Positions 1 to 4,921 of a stretch of 10,100 nt of DNA are shown here, in pieces. Location: the NCBI GenBank assembly GCA_028714275.1, contig JAQTMP010000026.1:1-10100 (forward strand), read 5' to 3'. The number at the start of each line of letters is the position of its first letter. Position 1 is the first letter of the stretch. The DNA is from Candidatus Paceibacterota bacterium. Lineage in GTDB: Bacteria; Patescibacteriota; Minisyncoccia; Phycocordibacterales; CAINVO01. A program made the position numbers and the translations under genes. Below the pieces are notes generated by a model. It made no database searches. It was given only the letters and a program-made list of their open reading frames with translations, and was not told the DNA's origin.

Positions 1-75
1 GATTCGAACCCTCGAGACCCTTTCGAGCCTTTCAGTTTTCAAGACTGACGCGATCGACCACTCTGCCACCTCACC
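1..75 (-). tRNA. tRNA-Ser(UGA), 3' end cut by the window edge
   Basis: On the minus strand, positions 75 to 1 read GGTGAGG-TG-GCAG, then a D-arm, an anticodon stem TCAGT/ACTGA closing the loop CTTGAAA (anticodon TGA, positions 41-39), a long class II variable arm and the start of the T-arm (GGTTCGAATC). The long variable arm and the UGA anticodon identify serine. The 3' acceptor strand lies outside the window, so the acceptor stem cannot be checked. Confidence 0.95.
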
Positions 76-82
76 GCGGATC

Positions 83-111
83 ATACTAGCAGAAAAGAGG
101 TTTATCGGCAA
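83..111 (-). promoter_or_regulatory. Promoter of tRNA-Ser
   Basis: The minus strand carries TTGCCG (111-106), a 17-nt spacer and TAGTAT (88-83), with TGC just upstream of the hexamer as an extended -10. The -10 box ends 8 nt before the tRNA 5' end, so transcription would start at or very near the mature end. Confidence 0.6.
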
Positions 112-146
112 AAATATGATTTGAGCGGACAAATTATTCAAAGCGC

Positions 147-154
147 GCTACAAT
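147..154 (+). promoter_or_regulatory. -10 box of ruvX, leaderless type
   Basis: GC-TACAAT, with the hexamer at 149-154, is followed by exactly 6 nt and then the ruvX ATG at 161. A start 6-7 nt downstream of the hexamer falls on the ATG, so the mRNA would be leaderless. There is no Shine-Dalgarno sequence, and no -35 box at 16-18 nt. The same GCTAYAAT core recurs before pilM. Confidence 0.5.
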
Positions 155-160
155 ACCGCC

Positions 161-553
161 ATGACTAAACTGATGGGGATTGATTTTGGCACCAAGCGCG
201 TGGGCGTGGCTTTGTCTGATGAGACAAGTCAGTACGCTTTTCCGCATGCCGTCATTGAAAATATCGGGATGACCCGAGTAGTTGATGAGATAGTAAAAAT
301 ATGTCAGGCTGAAAATGTGAGCCAGATTGTTCTTGGAGAATCGCGAGGTTTTGATGGAAAGGAAAATGATATTATGAAAAAAGTCCACAAATTTAAAAGT
401 GAACTCCAATCCAAATTATCTGTACCCATTGTGTTAGAGCCTGAGTTTATGACCTCGGCCGAGGCGGGGAGACTGCAGGGCTCGCGCTCCGACCTCCTCG
501 ACGCCTCGGCCGCCGCCTTGATCCTCAAAAGTTATATAGATAAAAATAAATAA
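161..553 (+). CDS. ruvX: RuvX/YqgF-family nuclease (putative Holliday junction resolvase, pre-16S rRNA processing)
   Basis: This 130-aa protein has the usual length of the YqgF family, an RNase H-fold nuclease linked to 5' maturation of pre-16S rRNA and proposed as a Holliday junction resolvase. The N-terminus has the family signature around D8 (MGIDFGTK, then RVGVALSD to residue 20). Residues 56-70 match the glycine/aspartate-rich second motif (VLGESRGFDGKEND). The C-terminal DLLDASAAALIL (111-122) carries the third acidic residue, D114. Probable metal ligands are D8, E93 or E95, and D114. The usual DER-T/S motif reads EPEFMTSAEA here. The ATG at 161 is preferred because a -10 box lies 6 nt upstream. 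The next gene begins 1 nt after the stop, so the two are almost certainly co-transcribed. Confidence 0.93.
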   Translation: MTKLMGIDFGTKRVGVALSDETSQYAFPHAVIENIGMTRVVDEIVKICQAENVSQIVLGESRGFDGKENDIMKKVHKFKSELQSKLSVPIVLEPEFMTSAEAGRLQGSRSDLLDASAAALILKSYIDKNK

Positions 554-554
554 A

Positions 555-893
555 ATGAACAACGAACAAATCTCTTTCGACGATTTTAAAAAAGTAAAAA
601 TAGCCGTGGGTCAAATCCTTACCGCTGAAAAAGTGCCAGAGACTGACAAGCTTTTGCGCCTAACAGTAGACTTTGCTGAGGCAAACCCTCGCCAAGTGGT
701 GTCGGGCATCTCTCTCCACTTTCCAGACCCTATCAGTCTGATCGGAAAAAAATACTGCTTTGTCATCAATCTAGAGCCCCGCACCATTCGCGGGCTTGAA
801 AGTCAGGCTATGATCCTGGCCGCTTCAACCGAAGAAGCTTTCACCTTGATAGGGCCTCTCGAGGAGGTTCCAGCAGGTGTTATTTTGAAATAA
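555..893 (+). CDS. Stand-alone tRNA-binding OB-fold protein (MetG C-terminal / Trbp111 / CsaA type)
   Basis: This 112-aa protein is a single tRNA-binding domain like the one at the C-terminus of many methionyl-tRNA synthetases and in free-standing Trbp111 and CsaA. Visible family marks are FDDFKKVKIAVGQI (8-21), PETDKLLRLTVDF (28-40), RQVVSGI (46-52), IGKKYCFVINLEPRTIRGLES (63-83) and AMILAA (85-90). Such domains bind the tRNA outside corner in trans or act as tRNA-binding cofactors. There is no catalytic domain, so it is not a synthetase. The sequence looks closer to the MetG C-terminal type than to CsaA, but this is a judgement by eye. It starts 1 nt after ruvX with no visible ribosome binding site, suggesting coupled translation. 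Confidence 0.9.
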   Translation: MNNEQISFDDFKKVKIAVGQILTAEKVPETDKLLRLTVDFAEANPRQVVSGISLHFPDPISLIGKKYCFVINLEPRTIRGLESQAMILAASTEEAFTLIGPLEEVPAGVILK

Positions 894-896
894 TGC

Positions 897-904
897 GCTA
901 TAAT
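897..904 (+). promoter_or_regulatory. -10 box of the pilM operon
   Basis: GC-TATAAT (hexamer 899-904) begins 5 nt after the stop of the preceding gene and repeats the GCGCTAYAATA motif seen before ruvX. Transcription would begin near 911, giving a leader of about 22 nt before the pilM ATG at 933. No -35 box is evident. Confidence 0.5.
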
Positions 905-932
905 AAGGAATATATTTTTTAGATATATTCTT
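905..932 (+). repeat. Inverted repeat in the pilM leader
   Basis: GAATATAT (908-915) and ATATATTC (923-930) form a perfect 8-bp inverted repeat around a 7-nt loop. A G-U and an A-U pair extend it to 10 bp (906-915 with 923-932). It lies directly before the pilM ATG. It could be an operator over the transcription start region or an RNA hairpin near the start codon. In such A/T-rich DNA chance is also possible. Confidence 0.35.
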
Positions 933-2123
933 ATGTCACTTAGTACCTCTCTTCTCAAAGCTTTCCCCATCCCGGTATTTTTGGAAATGCCACATGTTGG
1001 CCTGGAAGTATCTCCTTTTGCTATCCGTTTTATAGAAATCAATCATGGCGGAGGAGATTTTCGGGTCGGCCGCTACGGCGAAAAAAAACTCTCAACGGCG
1101 GTGGACTTCAATAAGCCGCTAATTGAGCAAAAAGAACTCGTCGACGCTTTAATAGAAATACGCACCAAATACAAGCTCACTTTTATTGAGGCCACCTTGC
1201 CTGAAGAAAAAGCCTACCTTTTTAGCGCCGAGGTGCTAGACGGCAGTGACCAGGAAATCCGCGACAACCTCGAGTTTCATCTCGAGGAAAATGTGCCTCT
1301 TTCCCTGGATGAAGCCATTTTTGATTATCACAAAATAAGGAGCAGCCAAAAAAATGGAAAAGTTTTAGTGACGGTGTCTACTCTGCCACAAGCGGTGGTC
1401 AATGGCTTTATTGCTCTTTTTGAACACTGCGGGTTGACGCCGATTTCTTTTTTACTTGAACCTCAGGCTCTTTCTCGTTCGACTATCAAATACGGAGATG
1501 TGGGGACATATTTGCTCGTCCGTTTGGGAGAAAAAACTACAGGGTTGTCTATCGTTTCAGAAGAGGCTACTCAGTTTACTTCGACTCTCAACATCGGCAG
1601 TGATGATTTTACCGCCGCTATCATGAAGCAATTTAATGTTTCTCACGAAGAAGCTGAAAAAATCAAACACGAAAAAGGCTTCATCAAAAGTCCGGAAAAT
1701 AACGATCTTTTTCTTTCCTTGATCAATATTTCTTCAGCTATCAAGGATGAAATTGGACGTATCTATACGTATTGGCAATCTTACAAAAAAAATGAGGAAA
1801 GCCAGGCAGCCAAGTCCAGGCTTTCAGAAGAAACCTCTGAAGTAGCCAGGGTCACAAGGCCTTCTCCTTTTTCTCAAATAACGTCAGCCGGGGAACGGGC
1901 ACCGATTGCCAAGGTCATCCTTTCTGGCAAGGATGCTGCCTTGATTGGCTTTAGAGAATATCTAGCTACTAGCCTCAAGGCTGAGGTCGAGATTGCCAAT
2001 GTTTGGATCAATCTTTTTTCTTTTGATGAGTATATACCGCCCATTGACCAGTCTGAAGCGTTGGACTATGGGGCAGTCATAGGAGTAGCTTCACCTAACT
2101 TTAATAAACTGCGCCCACTCTAA
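933..2123 (+). CDS. pilM: Type IV pilus assembly protein PilM (actin-like ATPase fold)
   Basis: This 396-aa protein matches PilM, the cytoplasmic actin-like protein that binds the N-terminal tail of PilN and links the inner-membrane PilN/PilO platform to the pilus motor. Actin-fold segments seen are GLEVSPFAIRFIEI (23-36, phosphate-1 like, with E for the usual D), GTYLLVRLGEKTTGLSIV (191-208, phosphate-2 like) and AKVILSGKDAALIG (326-339, adenosine motif with SGK for the usual SGG). Residues 286-324 are a low-complexity Ser/Glu/Pro stretch, probably a flexible insertion. The identity is strengthened by the pilN- and pilO-like genes directly downstream. The ATG at 933 has no Shine-Dalgarno sequence, and no in-frame upstream start was found. 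The variant nucleotide-site residues suggest ATP binding may be altered. Confidence 0.88.
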   Translation: MSLSTSLLKAFPIPVFLEMPHVGLEVSPFAIRFIEINHGGGDFRVGRYGEKKLSTAVDFNKPLIEQKELVDALIEIRTKYKLTFIEATLPEEKAYLFSAEVLDGSDQEIRDNLEFHLEENVPLSLDEAIFDYHKIRSSQKNGKVLVTVSTLPQAVVNGFIALFEHCGLTPISFLLEPQALSRSTIKYGDVGTYLLVRLGEKTTGLSIVSEEATQFTSTLNIGSDDFTAAIMKQFNVSHEEAEKIKHEKGFIKSPENNDLFLSLINISSAIKDEIGRIYTYWQSYKKNEESQAAKSRLSEETSEVARVTRPSPFSQITSAGERAPIAKVILSGKDAALIGFREYLATSLKAEVEIANVWINLFSFDEYIPPIDQSEALDYGAVIGVASPNFNKLRPL

Positions 2124-2130
2124 ATTTTAT

Positions 2131-2682
2131 ATGTTAAACCTCCTTCCTCTTCAACATAAGAAAAAAGTTTTAGCCGAATACCACCGGAGATTGGCTACGG
2201 TTTTTTTGGCCGGAGTATTATTTATTTTAGTTGTGGCCGGAGTGTTGCTTGTGCCTTCTTTGGTTTTGGTCAAGACCAAACAAAATACCTTAAATTTTCA
2301 AACGGCGGATTTAAAATTGAGCTTGAAACTTCAAAAACAAAGCGACGATGCTCTGAAGTCTGTGGTCGATCAGACTACCCAAACCCTCAAGGCGATCAAG
2401 GTGCCAACAAGCCAAAATACAGCTTCACAGCTTATTACAGAAACAGCCGCAGCCACTATTCCCGGCGTGACCCTCAACCATATTTCCTACGTAAAGACGG
2501 CTTTTGACGGACCTGTTTCGATTGAAATTGCCGGGGTGGCCTCTTCACGTCAGCAGCTGATTGATTTTGCCACATCCCTAGACGGGACAGGGCTTTACAA
2601 AAATACCAGTTTTCCTGTCTCCAGTTTTGTCCACGAAAAGTCGATTAATTTTTCATTACCTCTTCAAGTCATAAAAAAATGA
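2131..2682 (+). CDS. pilN: PilN-like type IV pilus inner-membrane protein
   Basis: This 183-aa protein has PilN architecture. A short cytoplasmic tail contains NLLP (3-6), the motif by which PilN binds PilM, followed by a basic stretch (KKKVLAEYHRR). One transmembrane helix (about 22-47) comes next, then a predicted coiled coil (about 48-95) and a small alpha/beta domain outside the membrane. It lies between pilM (7-nt gap) and the pilO-like gene, whose ATG overlaps its stop in an ATGA junction (2679-2682), so the two are probably translationally coupled. Sequence identity beyond the NLLP motif is hard to judge by eye. The assignment rests on topology, motif and gene order. Confidence 0.78.
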   Translation: MLNLLPLQHKKKVLAEYHRRLATVFLAGVLFILVVAGVLLVPSLVLVKTKQNTLNFQTADLKLSLKLQKQSDDALKSVVDQTTQTLKAIKVPTSQNTASQLITETAAATIPGVTLNHISYVKTAFDGPVSIEIAGVASSRQQLIDFATSLDGTGLYKNTSFPVSSFVHEKSINFSLPLQVIKK

Positions 2683-3263
2683 AATTAAACCCAAAAAACT
2701 CGAGCGGTCTCTTTATCCTTGTGGCTGTTTTGGTTGTTGCCGCCGCAATCGGGTATTTTTTGATTTTTTCCAAAGTCCGCTCTGTCAGTGAAGAAAATGC
2801 CGTTTTGGCCGCGCAAGTAAGCCAGCTTTCACAGAGCAATGAGCATGTTCAGGCGTTGAAGTCTGTTGTGGATCAAAGCCAGGGATATTTGGATCGCTTG
2901 AATTCATATTTTGTCGGGAGTGGCGACCAAAACACTCTTCAATTTATTACTCAAATAGAATCACTCGCCACATCGGTTGGCCTACAGCATGCTACTCAGA
3001 ACATTACTCTGGATAATGGCAATGGTTTGGATGCCTTGGGCAAGCAATCTATCGGAGTGACCTTTGCTACTTCGGGCTCGTGGTCGGAAACGGTTCGTTT
3101 TATTTCTCTGCTTGAGTCTTCTCCATATATTTTGGATATTACCAGAATTGATTTGGACAAGTCGGCAAGCGGAGCGGGTATCACCGGAGCGACGTCGACC
3201 TCCCCAAAATCTCAAAATATCTGGACTGCCACATACCATTTTTCTGTCGTTAAGATGCAATAA
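2679..3263 (+). CDS. pilO: PilO-like type IV pilus inner-membrane protein
   Basis: This 194-aa protein has a short cytoplasmic tail (1-10), one transmembrane helix (about 11-30) and a heptad-like coiled coil (about 31-70, SVSEENAVLAAQVSQLSQ). A C-terminal domain of about 110 residues resembles the ferredoxin-like domain of PilO (TQIESLATSVGLQ, then VRFISLLESSPYILDITRIDL). PilO pairs with PilN to form the periplasmic or outer-face ring holding the pilus assembly machine in register. It overlaps pilN by 4 nt (ATGA), and the following membrane gene begins 9 nt after its stop. The call depends on the order pilM-pilN-pilO and on topology. Confidence 0.8.
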   Translation: MKLNPKNSSGLFILVAVLVVAAAIGYFLIFSKVRSVSEENAVLAAQVSQLSQSNEHVQALKSVVDQSQGYLDRLNSYFVGSGDQNTLQFITQIESLATSVGLQHATQNITLDNGNGLDALGKQSIGVTFATSGSWSETVRFISLLESSPYILDITRIDLDKSASGAGITGATSTSPKSQNIWTATYHFSVVKMQ

Positions 3264-3272
3264 AATAAAAAT

Positions 3273-3632
3273 ATGAATTTATCTTTTTTTAAGAAAAAAA
3301 CCAGCCCCGTATCATCCAAAACTGCTTCAAAAAAGTGGAAAAATTTTTCTTTTGGGCATGAGCCATACGGCGACTGGAGTTTGATCCTGCTGTTGGGGAT
3401 TGTCATTAATCTTTTAAACTTCGTATTGGCTGGGTATCTCTTTTTCGAGATCAATCAGGGCACCCTTTTTAGTTCGGTTTCAGTTGCAGATACCTCCAGC
3501 CCCACCAGCACCATGAGCCATCAGGCCGATCTTAAAAAAGTGATCAGTTTTTTTGACCACAAAGCGGATCTATTTCAGAGAGCCCAGGCAGGCAATGGTC
3601 CAACGAGTATTGACCCTTCGGTATCTCGATGA
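3273..3632 (+). CDS. Small membrane protein of unknown function, last gene of the pil unit
   Basis: This 119-aa protein was not recognised as any named family. It has a basic cytoplasmic N-terminus (FFKKKTSPVSSKTASKKWK, 5-23), one strongly hydrophobic helix (about 36-58) and a hydrophilic C-terminal part rich in Ser/Thr (63-83). A short amphipathic stretch follows (LKKVISFFDHKADLFQR), with a Gly/Pro/Ser-rich tail. It sits 9 nt after pilO on the same strand. That context suggests it belongs to the pilus platform, perhaps in the position PilP occupies elsewhere, but no lipobox or PilP motif is visible. A TAAAAT at 3261-3266 lies 6 nt before its ATG, but overlaps the pilO stop codon in A-rich DNA and may be chance. 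Its 3' end contains the tRNA-Arg -35 box. Confidence 0.7.
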   Translation: MNLSFFKKKTSPVSSKTASKKWKNFSFGHEPYGDWSLILLLGIVINLLNFVLAGYLFFEINQGTLFSSVSVADTSSPTSTMSHQADLKKVISFFDHKADLFQRAQAGNGPTSIDPSVSR

Positions 3633-3638
3633 TAGATT
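3610..3638 (+). promoter_or_regulatory. Promoter of tRNA-Arg, overlapping the end of the upstream gene
   Basis: TTGACC (3610-3615), a 17-nt spacer and TAGATT (3633-3638) are seen, with TGA before the hexamer as an extended -10. The predicted start, about 3645, is 1-2 nt before the tRNA 5' end. The -35 box and spacer lie inside the last codons of the 119-aa pil-linked gene, and the -10 box directly follows its TGA stop. Confidence 0.65.
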
Positions 3639-3646
3639 TGCAAAAT

Positions 3647-3721
3647 GCTCCCGTAGTTCAATGGATAGAACAGCGGACTTCTAAGCCGTTAATGTAGGTT
3701 CGATTCCTACCAGGAGCACCA
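3647..3721 (+). tRNA. tRNA-Arg(UCU), CCA encoded
   Basis: The cloverleaf is clear. It has acceptor GCTCCCG/CAGGAGC (one C-A mismatch), D-stem GTTC/GAAC, anticodon loop CTTCTAA with anticodon TCT at 3680-3682, and T-arm GTAGG-TTCGATT-CCTAC. Discriminator A is at 3718 and an encoded CCA at 3719-3721. The anticodon stem also has one A-G mismatch next to the loop and a terminal G-U pair. It reads AGA codons. Confidence 0.95.
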
Positions 3722-3735
3722 CTTCAGACTTTCTA

Positions 3736-3744
3736 TGCTATAGT
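3736..3744 (+). promoter_or_regulatory. Extended -10 box of the methyltransferase gene, leaderless type
   Basis: TGC-TATAGT (hexamer 3739-3744) is followed by six T and then the ATG at 3751, the same 6-nt spacing as at ruvX. There is no Shine-Dalgarno sequence. A matching -35 box would fall inside the tRNA-Arg 3' end and is not recognisable. Confidence 0.5.
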
Positions 3745-3750
3745 TTTTTT

Positions 3751-4452
3751 ATGCAAGAAAATGCTTGGGAAAAAGAATATCAGAAATCTAAACTTTTAAC
3801 CAAGGACAACAAGCCTCAAAACGATGTGGTGCGTTTTGTGAAGTTTTTAAAAAAGAAATTGAAGCGAGCTGGTACCGAGTTTCCAATGAAAGACCTAAAA
3901 GTGCTTGATCTTGGCTCTGGCACAGGTCGAAACTCTTTTTATTTTGCGGAGCTAGGAGCGGAAGCTTTTGGGTTTGAAATCTCAGATACAGCCATCAAAA
4001 TTGCCCGAGAGCGAGCTGAAGGCTCTGGTCTGACCATCAAATATCTTAAACAAAATATCGGAGCAAAATTTCTGTGTGAGGATCGGTCGGTGGGTATTCT
4101 TTTGGATGTGACTTCTTCAAATTCTCTGGATGAAAAAGGAAGGGAATTATATTTAGCGGAATGTCATCGAGTTTTGAAGCCAGACGGTTTCTTTTTTGTG
4201 AAAGCCCTATGTAAAGAGGGTGATGCCAACGCTAAAAATCTCCTAAAAATTTCTCCCGGAAAAGAGTACGACACTTATTATATGAAAGAGTTGGATCTGT
4301 ACGAACGAGTTTTTTCTAGGGAAGACTTTATAAATTTATACGGAAAATATTTTAAAATTTTAGAGTTGAACAAAAAGACTAGTTATTCCTGTCTGAATGA
4401 CAGAAGCTATAAGCGGAATTTTTGGGTGGGGTATCTTACGACGAAAGAGTGA
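3751..4452 (+). CDS. Class I SAM-dependent methyltransferase, substrate unknown
   Basis: This 233-aa protein has a Rossmann methyltransferase core. Motif I is VLDLGSGTGR (51-60), the SAM-binding glycine loop. The acidic residue after strand 2 is E76 (GFEIS). Motif IV-like SVGILLDVTSSNSL spans 113-126, and HRVLKPDGFFFVKA (139-152) is the usual post-III strand. The N-terminal lead (WEKEYQKSKLL, then a Lys-rich helix at 30-40) resembles small-molecule methyltransferases of the type 11/25 and TehB-like groups, but nothing defines the substrate. It is a single gene: tRNA-Arg lies upstream, its own close -10 box precedes it, and a terminator-like hairpin overlaps the stop. The ATG at 3751 is the start that fits the -10 spacing. 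Confidence 0.88.
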   Translation: MQENAWEKEYQKSKLLTKDNKPQNDVVRFVKFLKKKLKRAGTEFPMKDLKVLDLGSGTGRNSFYFAELGAEAFGFEISDTAIKIARERAEGSGLTIKYLKQNIGAKFLCEDRSVGILLDVTSSNSLDEKGRELYLAECHRVLKPDGFFFVKALCKEGDANAKNLLKISPGKEYDTYYMKELDLYERVFSREDFINLYGKYFKILELNKKTSYSCLNDRSYKRNFWVGYLTTKE

Positions 4453-4465
4453 GGATCTTCGTTTT
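4441..4465 (+). terminator. Probable intrinsic terminator of the methyltransferase gene
   Basis: ACGAA (4441-4445), a bulged A, and GA (4447-4448) pair with TCTTCGT (4456-4462) around a 7-nt loop. TTTT ends at 4465, with further T-rich sequence after it. The stop codon (4450-4452) sits in the loop. The stem is short and A/T-rich, so it is a weak candidate. Confidence 0.45.
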
Positions 4466-4588
4466 CTGTTCTGGTGCCCCTCTCCAGTCTAAACCTTTGT
4501 GGTGCAAGGTACCGTAAGCATCTTTGAGGGGATTTCAGTATATCAGATTGAGGGGTATAGGTCTGGGTACCAAAAACAAAATGGGAGG

Positions 4589-4784
4589 AATGGGACACGA
4601 AAAGGGCATATTTAGAATGTCCCATTTTCGTGCCATTTCAGGTGATTTATAAATGAGACACACCAAAAACACGTGTCTCATTCTGTCCTGAAATATGCCT
4701 CAACCATATCAAAATGAGACAAATGAGACACTACTCGGGGTATGTGAGACATGTCTCATTTCAACAAAATCGGACAAATCGGAC
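4589..4784. repeat. Cluster of ten AATNRGAC octamers in both orientations
   Basis: Copies at 4589 (AATGGGAC), 4652, 4713 and 4722 (AATGAGAC), and 4768 and 4777 (AATCGGAC) are direct. A near copy, GTGAGAC, is at 4744. Inverted copies begin at 4619 (GTCCCATT), 4675 and 4753 (GTCTCATT). Two pairs are perfect 9-bp tandems: AAATGAGAC at 4712-4729 and AAATCGGAC at 4767-4784. The segment 4746-4757 is a perfect 12-bp palindrome, GAGACATGTCTC. The spacing is irregular and both orientations occur, so this is not a CRISPR. Confidence 0.75.
4635..4694. repeat. Nested stem: ATTTCAGG/CCTGAAAT enclosing AATGAGACAC/GTGTCTCATT
   Basis: An outer 8-bp perfect stem (4635-4642 with 4687-4694) encloses a perfect 10-bp stem (4652-4661 with 4673-4682) with an 11-nt A-rich loop. 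A competing 9-bp pairing, GGCATATTT (4605-4613) with AAATATGCC (4691-4699), uses part of the same right arm, so the two outer stems exclude each other. Confidence 0.6.
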
Positions 4785-4921
4785 GACCCCCACAAAACCC
4801 AAACAAAGCCAAATTTTTGAGGATTGGAAAAAGATTGATTTACAATAATACCTATAATATAGGGCGTATAATAGACATTTGATTTTGTTGAGTATAGGAA
4901 ATATTGGGTTTTGTGTATTCT

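Larger units (their letters stand above)
4466..4921. other. Gene-free, repeat-rich DNA between the methyltransferase and the IS
   Basis: About 450 bp have no convincing gene. The middle (4589-4784) is filled with short direct and inverted repeats. The right part (4800-4921) is A/T-rich with two TATAAT hexamers (4853-4858 and 4867-4872) and a 13-bp dyad at 4851-4863. The two short minus-strand reading frames here (around 4407-4625 and 4709-4930) are rich in Ser-Phe/Ser-Asp/Ser-His tripeptides, simply because the 9-bp repeats are in frame. They show no domain. The DNA could be an iteron-like site, a structured RNA, or the remnant of an element gene. Confidence 0.6.

Noticed and set aside
453..515. 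Local G+C peak with the palindrome CCTCGGCCGAGG in ruvX
   Set aside because: It lies in conserved coding sequence (TSAEAGR to DASAAA), where Ala/Gly/Arg/Ser codons explain it.
4407..4625. 72-aa open frame on the minus strand overlapping the methyltransferase end
   Set aside because: It overlaps a well-supported gene and the terminator-like hairpin, and its composition looks random.
4589..4784. Possible CRISPR array
   Set aside because: Repeats are only 8-9 nt, occur in both orientations, and have irregular spacing with no uniform spacers.
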